Source: JAXLRU01 sp046330935
GTDB taxonomy: Bacteria > Actinomycetota > Actinomycetes > Actinomycetales > Kineosporiaceae
Length of the DNA stretch: 21,774 bases
Assembly (NCBI GenBank): GCA_046330935.1
Contig: JAXLRU010000018.1
Span: 1 to 21,774, forward strand
Direction: 5' to 3'
The first letter of the stretch is position 1. Each line of letters starts with the position of its first letter. Below are positions 5,585 through 13,165 of this stretch, one piece after another. Position numbers and translations under genes: made by a program. Below the pieces are notes generated by a model, which was given only the letters and a program-made list of their open reading frames with translations, was not told the DNA's origin and searched no databases.

Positions 5585-6184
5585 ATGGCCCGGAGCATCA
5601 CCGACCAACTGCGCCACCCCGACTGGCTGGGCGAGATGCAGGTCGCCGTCGGCGCGGCGGCGGCCTTCCTCGTCGCGGCGATCCTCGTGGACGGCGCCCG
5701 CTCACTCACCGGCGACACTCCCGTGGAGGTGCAGCTCGACGCCCTGGAGGTCTCCGACCTCGCGCTGCCGCCCGGCACGCACCCCGCGAGCTGGGGGTCG
5801 ATCGACCTCGCCATCACCGACCCGTCGGCCGCGCAGCGGCTGTGGGGCCTGCTCGGCTGGCTTCCCGCCCGGCTCGTCCTGCTCGCCGTGGCCGTCCTGC
5901 TGTGGCGGGCCCTGTGGGTCGCCCGTCGGCGCGACCCGTTCGCCGCCGAGGTCGTGCGGGGCGTCCGCGTCTCCGCCTTCGTGCTGCTGGGGGGAGGGTG
6001 TGCGGCCGCCGTAGCCGCCCCGCTGGCATCGCTGGCCCTGGCCCGCACCGTCGAGACGGAGGCGCTGGCCTTCAGCTTCTCGGTCAACCCCGTCTGGGTG
6101 CTCGCGGGCGTCGGGTTCCTCGCGGTCGGCGAGATCCTGCGGCGCGGCCGGCGCCTGAGGGACGAGCTCGCCGAGGTGATCTGA
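5585..6184 (+). CDS. DUF2975-like membrane protein
   Basis: A 199-aa protein with four predicted membrane helices (roughly residues 17-36, 82-107, 125-150 and 163-182). An extracytoplasmic stretch after helix 1 contains LPPGTHPASWGSIDLAITDPS. Topology, length and pairing with a tiny XRE regulator match the widespread DUF2975/YozG modules, whose molecular function is not established. AGGAG lies 7 nt before the ATG. The stop codon overlaps the next start (TGATG), so the two proteins are translationally coupled. The membrane protein may sense a signal and affect the regulator, but nothing in the sequence proves this. Confidence 0.75.
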   Translation: MARSITDQLRHPDWLGEMQVAVGAAAAFLVAAILVDGARSLTGDTPVEVQLDALEVSDLALPPGTHPASWGSIDLAITDPSAAQRLWGLLGWLPARLVLLAVAVLLWRALWVARRRDPFAAEVVRGVRVSAFVLLGGGCAAAVAAPLASLALARTVETEALAFSFSVNPVWVLAGVGFLAVGEILRRGRRLRDELAEVI

Positions 6185-6432
6185 TGCCGCCGGAGGAGGA
6201 GCACCGCGTCGTCGTCCACCTCGACCACCTGCTCGCCGCGCGCGGGATGACGCTGACGGAGCTGGCTGAGCGCGTCGGCCTCACCCTCGCCAACCTCTCG
6301 ATCCTCAAGAACGGGCGGGCCAAGGCGGTGCGGTTCTCCACCCTGACGGCGCTGTGCGACGCCCTCGAGTGCCAGCCGGCCGACCTGCTCCAGGTGGCGC
6401 CGCGCGAGGCCGCCGGCCGGGTCAGGGACTGA
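6184..6432 (+). CDS. XRE-family (YozG-like) HTH regulator
   Basis: An 82-aa protein that is essentially one helix-turn-helix: residues 10-75 read VVHLDHLLAARGMTLTELAE, then RVGLTLANLSILKNGRAKAV and FSTLTALCDALECQPADLLQ. The LKNGRAKAVRFSTL recognition-helix region is characteristic of YozG-like regulators found after DUF2975 genes. It starts inside the stop codon of the membrane protein gene. The tandem ATCGACAATCGATA sites upstream are its probable operators. Its 3' end overlaps by 11 bp the convergent lipoprotein gene. Confidence 0.85.
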   Translation: MPPEEEHRVVVHLDHLLAARGMTLTELAERVGLTLANLSILKNGRAKAVRFSTLTALCDALECQPADLLQVAPREAAGRVRD

Positions 6433-6937
6433 CGATCCGCACCACGGCCCCCGCCTCGGGGGTCTGCCTGGCCCTGTCCTGCTCGGCGGAGGGGCAGGCG
6501 GTGGGGGTCCACGACCCCGACGAGGCGTTGCCGGCGACGGCCTCGTACCGCCCGCAGACGAGCACGTACGTGACCCGCACGCTGACGCCCTTCGCCTCCT
6601 GGAAGCGGTGCAGGGCGGAGACGTCGAGCCGCAGCCGGCCGGCGTCGGTGCTCGAGTCGAGGACCTTGACGTCGGCGGTCACGTACCCGCCCGCCGTCAG
6701 CTCCGTCCGCGCCTGCGCGAGCGCCGAGGCGGCGTCGGCGGCGGAGCCCGCCACCCGGTCGAGCTCGCCGGTGAAGCCGGCCATCTCCTTCGCCGCGGCG
6801 GCGTCCAGCGCGGCGCCGTCGGAGCCCGAGTCGCAGCCCGCGAGGCCGGGCGCGGCGAGCGCGGCGAACACGGCGAGCACCGCCCCGGGGCCGGCGCGGC
6901 CGGTCCGGGGGCGGTGCCCGCTCGCGCGTCGACTCAC
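6422..6937 (-). CDS. putative secreted lipoprotein
   Basis: A 171-aa protein with an arginine-rich N-terminus, a hydrophobic core (AVLAVFAALAAPG) and a lipobox LAGC with the lipidated cysteine at residue 35. The mature part begins with an acidic, helical stretch (LDAAAAKEMAGFTGELDRVAG). A beta-rich segment follows containing VRVTYVLVCGRYEAVAG and another cysteine near the C-terminus that could form a disulfide. No family is recognised. The GTG start overlaps the stop of the large SGNH gene upstream (GTGA), so the two are coupled and probably act together at the cell surface. Confidence 0.72.
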   Translation of the reverse strand: MSRRASGHRPRTGRAGPGAVLAVFAALAAPGLAGCDSGSDGAALDAAAAKEMAGFTGELDRVAGSAADAASALAQARTELTAGGYVTADVKVLDSSTDAGRLRLDVSALHRFQEAKGVSVRVTYVLVCGRYEAVAGNASSGSWTPTACPSAEQDRARQTPEAGAVVRIVSP

Positions 6938-9900
6938 TTGCCGGCACTCCTCAGGGCCGCGGTGAACGCGGTGGCGTAGTTGGTCGTGCCGTCCTCGTTC
7001 GGGTGGAACGACTCCTGGCTGACCGCGCCCGAGCCGAGGGAGAAGGTCACGTCACCGTCGGTGCGCGTGAGGACCTCCTTGTTGATCGTCTCGGGGCTGC
7101 CGCAGATGCCCATGTCGTGGAACGCCGGGCGCGGGTCACCGAAGACGGCGGGGATCCCCTTGGCCTTCGCGTCGTCGACGACCCGCTTCATCGTGTCGTC
7201 CATGAAGCTGGTCGTCGTGTTGATCCAGTCGATCTCGGCGGCGTTGACGTCGATCGTGCAGATGCCGTGGGCGCCGTCGAACAGTACCGGGTAGCCCATG
7301 AGCACGATCGTCGCCTTCGGCGCCATCGCGTGGATCTTCGCGATCACCGTCGCGATCGACTTGCGCACCTTGCCCGAGATCAGGGCGGGCTCGGAGGTCC
7401 GCAGCGGTGAGGACTCGCCCTCGATCGTCGCGTCCATGCAGTCCGTCAACGGGTTGTGCACGGGGTTGTCGCAGACCCCGATGACGTCGCCGAAGCGGGC
7501 GTCGTTGCCGCCGATCGACAGCGCGACGATCGTCGTGTCGGGGCTGACGTACCCCTGGTCGAGCTGGGGGAGCTCGCCGTACTGGCCCATCCAGCTGGTG
7601 GAGCTGCCCGTGGGCAGGAGGTTCGACGTCACCGCCCCCGAGCAGGCGATCATGTGGAAGTCGACGGCCGGGTCGAGGGCGTCGGCGCGTGCCCCCAGCG
7701 CGGTGCTCGAGCCCGCCAGCGTGGCCTTGCGCGACCACGCCTCGGCCGAGCGGTGGCAGGCGTTGCGGGTGCCGGTGTTGCCGTCCTTGTCGGTCCCGCC
7801 GTCCACGTTGGTCGCCTTCGCGTACGAGCCCGCGCCCTCCCCGGAGGTGTAGGAGTCGCCCAGGACGGCGATCACCTCCTTTGGCGCGGCCGGCAGCGGC
7901 ACGATCGCCGCGGCGTCCCAGGCGACGTCGACCCCGCCCTTGCCCTCCGCGCCGCGGGTCGCGACGACCGAGTTGCTCAGGGTGATCTTGGGCTTGCCAG
8001 CGAACGGCATCGTGCCCAGGTCCACCCAGGTGTTGGCCTGCGTGCGCTGGTTGACCATGCGCTTGCGGGTCTGACCGTTGCCGAGCGCGATCGTGTACAT
8101 CGCCTGCTGGCTGTCGGCCCCGTGGTCGGGCACGTGCACGAGGACGCGGCCCCAGCCGTTGATCGCCGAGGTGAACGTCCAGGTGCCCGTCACCTTCAGC
8201 AGCCCGCCCTGCAGGTGCCCGGCGTCGCGGCTGTGGGCGAACCAGAAGTGCCCACCGAAGCCGCTGCCGATCTGGTGGAAGTCGATCTTCGACGGGAACG
8301 TGCCCGCCGACGACTTGGGGAACTTCAGCGCGAAGGTCCCTGCGTTCGTCCACGGGTGGCCGCAGGTCGGGTCGTAGGCCCGGTAGGTAGTGGGCACGTC
8401 GTCGACGACGCGGGCGCCACTGGGCAGCCCCGCGAGCGTGCAGTTCATCGGGACGACGCCGTCACCGGGCTCCGCATACGGCGGGTCGAAGCGGGTCGGG
8501 CCCTGGCCGCACGAGGCGAGGCAGTCCTTCTTCCACGTCACCGAGGCGTGGAACCAGCACTTGAAGTCGGTCACCCCGGTGGCGTCGGTGTGGTAGCACA
8601 GGCCCTTCGAGGGCGTCTCGCCGTTCGGCTGGCAGAAGTTCTCGGCGGTGCAGAACAGGTAGCGCGGGGGCTTGGAGTTGGTCCGGTTGACCGGGCCGAG
8701 GCTGTCGCCGCCGTTCCACGTCGCGATCCGGAAGCCGGCACCCGCCGAGGTCGTCTTCGTCGACCCGTCGGGCTGACGCCAGGTGAAGGCGGGCTTGGAG
8801 ATGGACTGCGCCGCGAAGCCGAGGACCTTCTCCTGGTAGGGCCAGTCCTGCGGGTGGGCGGCGTCCGAGGGGCCCGAGCCGCCGTACTGCACCGGGTCGA
8901 GGAAGGTCGTGCGCAGCGGGTCCCACAGCGAGCAGGCGGGGTTGTTCGTCCACCCCAGCCCCCAGGCGCCCGAGGGGTCCGAGCCCTTGGCGTGGAACCC
9001 GGTGTTGTACGCCCACAGCGCGTAGAACCAGTTCTCGACGTAGGCGGGGTTGCCGTCGTTCACCGACAGACCCGCGTCGGCGACCTGGTTCCATTTGTCC
9101 GACAGGATCTGCAGCGACGCCGCGATGTTCGTCGCGTAGTCGTAGGCGACGGCCTTCTGCTTGTCCGCGGGCAGGGCCGGCACCTGCGTCCCGGTGGTGA
9201 ACGCCGGCAGGCGCATCCCGTCGGTGATCTGCCCGACGCCGTAGCCGCAGTCGGAGTCCCACGAGACGACCCAGGGGTCGGCGCCGAGGTCGGCGCCGTA
9301 GAAGTCGCCCACGAGCGGGTTGCCCGACTCCCCGGCCAGCACGTGGCCGGAGGCCTGCCACATGTTGGACTCCTGGGCGAGCAGCCCCTTGAACACGGCC
9401 GCGGGCACCTGACCGCCACCGGTGAGGGCGCGCCGGGGGAACTTCCCCTGCGGGCTCCACGCCGACAGACCCGTCTGCTTCCAGTCCGTCGGCCGGGTCA
9501 GGGTGAGGGCGCCGACCGTCGCGAGGTCGGCCGCCCACTCCACCTGCCGGGGGGTGGGCTGGTAGACCTGCCCCGAGGCGGCGTTGCGGGCGACGGCGCA
9601 GGTGCGGTCGGCGTCCACGGGGTTCGACGCCGACCCGGCGGGCCGGGTGGCGGCGGGGGACACGCGCCCGGGGGCGGCCGCAGGGCTGCCGGTGGCGCCG
9701 CCCGTGGCGTCCGTCGTCGTCGCGGCACCCAGGGCGTCGGCGTCCAGCGTCTCCTGCACCCGGGCGGCGGTGGACCGCACGGCGAGGGTGATCGTCACGT
9801 CGTCCTTGCCCGCGGCGGGCGCGCCGGCGCGCGCGAGGGGCTCGGCGGCGTCACGCCCCGACTGCTCGTCGAGCTCTCGGACCTCGGCGGAGGCCAGCGC

Positions 9901-11010
9901 GTCCGCCGCGCGCAGCGTGGAGGTCACCGCGGTGCGGGCGGTGCTCGAGACGGTGCTGCCCGCGGGCACGGCCCAGCGCACGACGGCGGCCGGCAGCGTG
10001 GCCTTCGCCGAGACGCCCTCACCGAGCAGGGCCACCCGGCCGTCGGGGACGCGCTTGAGGTCGAGGCGGCCGTTGGCGCCGGTGGCCAGCGCCGTGTCGG
10101 TGCCGTCGGCCACGCGCCGGACCACGTTGGTCACGCCGGAGGCGGCCGTCCCCGCGCCGGCGGCGTCGACGAAGTACAGGCCGTCGCGGGCGCTGGTCAG
10201 CCGCGTGGCGACACCCTTGGTGCGGGCGACCTCGACGGCCCGGCCCGCGGCGTCGAAACGCAGCACCTGCGTCCCGCGCGCGGCCACGACGCCCGCGCCA
10301 TCGGGGATCGCGGAGCTGACCTGACCCTCGAGCTCGAGCGTCCGCGTGACCGCGCCCGTGGCCGCATCGACCGTGACGACCCGGGTGCGCCCGAGGTCGA
10401 CGAACGCGTCCTGGGTGATCGCGACCGTCTCGCCCGCGCCGCAGCCGGGGTTGAAGTAGGCGAGGGTCCCGCGCACCGGCAGCACCCTGGTCTGCCCCGA
10501 GTCGAGGTCGACCACGGCGATCCGCGCGCCGCGGGCGAAGCGGCGCTCGGAGTTCGGCAGCGCCCGCGGCCCGTAGGCGACGACGAGGCGGCGTCCGGAA
10601 CCGGTCAGGCACCCCTGGCCGATCCACCGGTCGGTGTCGACGCCGGCGTCGGCCAGGCTCGCGACCTGCCGCCACGTGTAGTCCTCGTCGGCGCGCGCCA
10701 GCAGCACGTGCAGGCCTTCGGCGTCCCCCGTGAGCGTCCACGCGCGGTCGCCGGAGGCGGCGGCGTCGGAACCGAAGGTGCGCCGGGCGTCGGCGCGCGC
10801 GGCCTGCGCGGTGACGGTCCCGGTCGCGGACGACGGCGTGCTCGCCGGACCGCTGTTCGCTGGGGCGGCGCCTGCGGCGTCGGCCGCGACGGTGGGGCCG
10901 GCCATCGCCAACATCGCGGCCGCGGTCACCGCCGTCAGGCCGGAGGCGAGGAGTCCGCGCGCAGGCCCGCGGCGCGGGCGCAGGGCAGGACGGGGCATGG
11001 GTGTGGTCAT
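6934..11010 (-). CDS. large secreted protein with lysozyme-like, golvesin-like and SGNH hydrolase regions
   Basis: A 1358-aa exported protein. It has a signal peptide (residues ~15-45, Arg-rich then LLASGLTAVTAAAMLAMAG). A beta-rich region follows (~80-350) with repeated VVTVDAATGAVTRTLELEG-like strands. At ~500-720 it has GLLAQESNMWQAS and GYGVGQITDGM, resembling a lytic transglycosylase with a candidate catalytic Glu at 547. A cysteine-rich linker lies at ~780-860, and a golvesin-like beta domain at ~935-1045 (GTWTFTSAINGWGRVLVHVP). The C-terminal SGNH/GDSL hydrolase has Ser in GDSYTSGEG (~1053), GGND (~1169) and His in SFHPNEDG (~1336). The ATG at 11010 is preferred over 11064 because of GGGGGA just upstream. 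It probably cleaves or deacylates cell-wall or other glycan polymers outside the cell; the substrate is unknown. Confidence 0.8.
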   Translation of the reverse strand: MTTPMPRPALRPRRGPARGLLASGLTAVTAAAMLAMAGPTVAADAAGAAPANSGPASTPSSATGTVTAQAARADARRTFGSDAAASGDRAWTLTGDAEGLHVLLARADEDYTWRQVASLADAGVDTDRWIGQGCLTGSGRRLVVAYGPRALPNSERRFARGARIAVVDLDSGQTRVLPVRGTLAYFNPGCGAGETVAITQDAFVDLGRTRVVTVDAATGAVTRTLELEGQVSSAIPDGAGVVAARGTQVLRFDAAGRAVEVARTKGVATRLTSARDGLYFVDAAGAGTAASGVTNVVRRVADGTDTALATGANGRLDLKRVPDGRVALLGEGVSAKATLPAAVVRWAVPAGSTVSSTARTAVTSTLRAADALASAEVRELDEQSGRDAAEPLARAGAPAAGKDDVTITLAVRSTAARVQETLDADALGAATTTDATGGATGSPAAAPGRVSPAATRPAGSASNPVDADRTCAVARNAASGQVYQPTPRQVEWAADLATVGALTLTRPTDWKQTGLSAWSPQGKFPRRALTGGGQVPAAVFKGLLAQESNMWQASGHVLAGESGNPLVGDFYGADLGADPWVVSWDSDCGYGVGQITDGMRLPAFTTGTQVPALPADKQKAVAYDYATNIAASLQILSDKWNQVADAGLSVNDGNPAYVENWFYALWAYNTGFHAKGSDPSGAWGLGWTNNPACSLWDPLRTTFLDPVQYGGSGPSDAAHPQDWPYQEKVLGFAAQSISKPAFTWRQPDGSTKTTSAGAGFRIATWNGGDSLGPVNRTNSKPPRYLFCTAENFCQPNGETPSKGLCYHTDATGVTDFKCWFHASVTWKKDCLASCGQGPTRFDPPYAEPGDGVVPMNCTLAGLPSGARVVDDVPTTYRAYDPTCGHPWTNAGTFALKFPKSSAGTFPSKIDFHQIGSGFGGHFWFAHSRDAGHLQGGLLKVTGTWTFTSAINGWGRVLVHVPDHGADSQQAMYTIALGNGQTRKRMVNQRTQANTWVDLGTMPFAGKPKITLSNSVVATRGAEGKGGVDVAWDAAAIVPLPAAPKEVIAVLGDSYTSGEGAGSYAKATNVDGGTDKDGNTGTRNACHRSAEAWSRKATLAGSSTALGARADALDPAVDFHMIACSGAVTSNLLPTGSSTSWMGQYGELPQLDQGYVSPDTTIVALSIGGNDARFGDVIGVCDNPVHNPLTDCMDATIEGESSPLRTSEPALISGKVRKSIATVIAKIHAMAPKATIVLMGYPVLFDGAHGICTIDVNAAEIDWINTTTSFMDDTMKRVVDDAKAKGIPAVFGDPRPAFHDMGICGSPETINKEVLTRTDGDVTFSLGSGAVSQESFHPNEDGTTNYATAFTAALRSAGK

Positions 11011-11062
11011 CGATTCCCCCTGGACGGGCGCCGGATTCCGATCGCGACGGCGCGCGTGCCGC

Positions 11063-11092
11063 ACCCTAGCGAACAGGTACCGCCCCGGTCAG
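11063..11092 (-). promoter_or_regulatory. candidate promoter of the SGNH-lipoprotein operon
   Basis: On the minus strand CTGACC (11092-11087), 18 bp, then TAGGGT (11068-11063). The transcript would have a 5' leader of about 45 nt before the ATG at 11010. It lies in the short gap after mutY, separating the two operons. Confidence 0.45.
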
Positions 11093-11105
11093 GAGGGTCC
11101 GACGA

Positions 11106-12053
11106 TCAGTGCGCGACGGCGGCAGGCAACCGCACGCCGTCGGCGGTCGGCTCGACGAGACCGTCCGCGACCAAGGAGTCCAGGCACCGTTCGCGCTGGC
11201 CCGAGGCGTCGGGGACGAGCGCGGCGAGGGCGGCGAGGTCGATCGGCGCCTCCCGCTCGCGCAGAATCGCGAGGATCCGCCCGCGCATCTGCCGGTCGGT
11301 GCCGTGCCAGCGCTGCGCGGGCCGGGCGGCCCGCTCCTCGCCGGGCTCCGGCCTGCCCGCCAGGAGCCAGGCGCAGCCGCCCGCCACCGGGCACGCCTCG
11401 CAGCGGGGGGACCGGGCGGTGCAGACCAGGGCGCCGAGTTCCATCGAGGCCGCCGCCCAGCGCGCCGCCACCGCCGGTCGCGCGGGGAGGACCGACTCGG
11501 CCAGCCGGGTCTCGGCTGCGGTGATCGCGCGCGCAGGCAGCGCGTGACCCTCGAACACGCGAGCGAGGACCCGCCGCACGTTGGTGTCGAGGACGGCGTG
11601 GCGGCGCCCGAACGCGAAGGACGCGACCGCGGCGGCGGTGTAGGCGCCGATCCCCGGCAGCGCCAGCAGCGCCTCGTGGTCGTCGGGCACCCGCCCGCCG
11701 TGCCGTTGCGTCACGGCGGTCGCCGCGGCGTGCAGCCGCAGCGCGCGGCGGGGGTACCCCAGCCGGCCCCACGCGCGCACGGCCTCGCCGGGGGAGTCGG
11801 CGGCGAGGGCGGCGGGGTCGGGCCAGCGCTGCAGCCACTCCCGCCACACGGGCAGCACGCGCGCGACCGGCGTCTGCTGGAGCATGACCTCGCTGACCAG
11901 CACCCCCCACGGGGTGCAGTCCTCGTGCCGCCACGGCAGGTCGCGGGCGTGGACGTCGAACCAGGCGAGGACGGCGCGATGGACGTCGGGCGCCCCCGGC
12001 GGGACGAGGGACGGCCGGCCCACGAGCCCCGACGCTGTGGTGCGGGGACTCAC
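11106..12053 (-). CDS. mutY: A/G-specific adenine glycosylase MutY
   Basis: A 315-aa base-excision repair enzyme that removes adenine mispaired with 8-oxoguanine. Seen: the catalytic Glu in VLVSEVMLQQTP (residue 55), the helix-hairpin-helix LPGIGAYTAA (~132-141), the catalytic Asp in VLDTNVRR (156), and an iron-sulfur cluster motif C-x6-C-x2-C-x5-C (211, 218, 221, 227). The C-terminus is not the Nudix-like domain of E. coli MutY. It is a short winged-helix-like tail (MRGRILAILREREAPIDLAA), as in short actinobacterial MutY proteins. The GTG at 12053 overlaps the disA stop (GTGA), so it is the last gene of the radA-disA-mutY unit. Confidence 0.93.
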   Translation of the reverse strand: MSPRTTASGLVGRPSLVPPGAPDVHRAVLAWFDVHARDLPWRHEDCTPWGVLVSEVMLQQTPVARVLPVWREWLQRWPDPAALAADSPGEAVRAWGRLGYPRRALRLHAAATAVTQRHGGRVPDDHEALLALPGIGAYTAAAVASFAFGRRHAVLDTNVRRVLARVFEGHALPARAITAAETRLAESVLPARPAVAARWAAASMELGALVCTARSPRCEACPVAGGCAWLLAGRPEPGEERAARPAQRWHGTDRQMRGRILAILREREAPIDLAALAALVPDASGQRERCLDSLVADGLVEPTADGVRLPAAVAH

Positions 12054-13165
12054 ACGTAGCGCTCGAGGATGCTCGACTCGGCCAGGCGGGACAGGCCCTC
12101 GCGGACGGCGCGGGCGCGCTGCTCGCCGACGCCGTCGACCGTCATCAGGTCGTCGAGGTTGGCGGCGAGCAGCTTCTGCAGGTCGTCGAAGTGCTCGACC
12201 AGCCGCTCGATGATGGCCCCCGGCAGCCGCGGGACCTTGTGCAACAGGCGGTAGCCGTGCGGGCTGACCGCGGCGTCGAGCGCCTCGCCGCCGATGGAGA
12301 AACCGAGCACGCGCGCCACGTGGGTGAGGTCGACCAGCTCGGTCGAGGCGATGGTGGCGAGGTCGTCGAGGACCTCGATCATCGAGCGGTTGCCGCGGGT
12401 GGCGTCGAGGTAGTCGCGGATGACGAGCTCGCGGTCGATGCCCACCCCGCCGATCAGCTCGTCGAGCTGCAGCGCCAGGAGTCGGCCGTCGGTGCCGAGC
12501 TCGACCACGTAGTGGGCGATCTCCTCGCTGATCCGGCGCACCATCTCCAGCCGCTGGACGACGATCGACACGTCGCGGACCGTCACGAGGTCCTCGATCT
12601 CCAGCGCCGACAGGGTGCCGGTGACCTCGTCGAGGCGGGCCTTGTACCGCTCCAGGGTGGCCAGCGCCTGGTTGGCCTTGGCGAGGATCGCGTCGGAGCC
12701 CTCCAACACGTACCGGCGGCCGGCGACGTAGAGGGCGACGATGTGCATCGACTGGCTGACGGAGATCACGGGGAACCCGGTCTGCTTGGCCACGCGCTCG
12801 GCGGTGCGGTGGCGGGTGCCGGACTCGCTGGTCTCGATCGCCGAGTCGGGCACGAGCTGGACGGCGGCCCGCAGGATCCGCGCGCCCGCGCCGTCGAGGA
12901 CGATCGCGCCGTCCATCTTCGCGAGCTCGCGCAGCCGCGTGGCGGAGAAGTCGACCTCCAGGGCGAACCCGCCCGTGCACAGGGAGTCGACGGTCGCGTC
13001 CCAGCCCAGCACGATCAGGGCGCCGGTGCGGCCGCGGAGGATCCGTTCGAGCCCGTCCCGCAGTTCCGTGCCGGGAGCGACGGCCGCCAGGGTGGCGCGA
13101 AGCAGCTCCTCGGGTGAGCGCTCGACCGCCACCGGACCTCCTTGCTCGTCGGCGGTGCGGGGCAT
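12050..13165 (-). CDS. disA: DNA integrity scanning diadenylate cyclase DisA
   Basis: A 371-aa enzyme that makes c-di-AMP from two ATP and scans DNA for branched structures. The N-terminal DAC domain has the DGA motif (AKMDGAIVLDGAG, ~85-87) and the RHR motif (ESGTRHRTAERV, ~116-120). A helical spine follows (SIVVQRLEMVRRISEEIAHY). The C-terminus has the DNA-binding helix-hairpin-helix region (LMTVDGVGEQRARAVREGL). Length is normal. The ATG at 13165 overlaps the radA stop as TGATG; a GTG one codon upstream is possible. DisA is known to interact with RadA in other bacteria, which fits the coupling here. Confidence 0.96.
   Translation of the reverse strand: MPRTADEQGGPVAVERSPEELLRATLAAVAPGTELRDGLERILRGRTGALIVLGWDATVDSLCTGGFALEVDFSATRLRELAKMDGAIVLDGAGARILRAAVQLVPDSAIETSESGTRHRTAERVAKQTGFPVISVSQSMHIVALYVAGRRYVLEGSDAILAKANQALATLERYKARLDEVTGTLSALEIEDLVTVRDVSIVVQRLEMVRRISEEIAHYVVELGTDGRLLALQLDELIGGVGIDRELVIRDYLDATRGNRSMIEVLDDLATIASTELVDLTHVARVLGFSIGGEALDAAVSPHGYRLLHKVPRLPGAIIERLVEHFDDLQKLLAANLDDLMTVDGVGEQRARAVREGLSRLAESSILERYV

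Noticed and set aside
11282..11292. A third GCGCATCTG, as in the palindromic repeat
   Set aside because: It lies inside mutY coding sequence and has no matching CAGATGCGC arm nearby.
7456..11547. A 1363-codon plus-strand open frame
   Set aside because: It is exactly antisense to the SGNH gene and mutY. Its composition (Arg, Gly, Val, Ala with no domains) is that of a GC-driven shadow frame.
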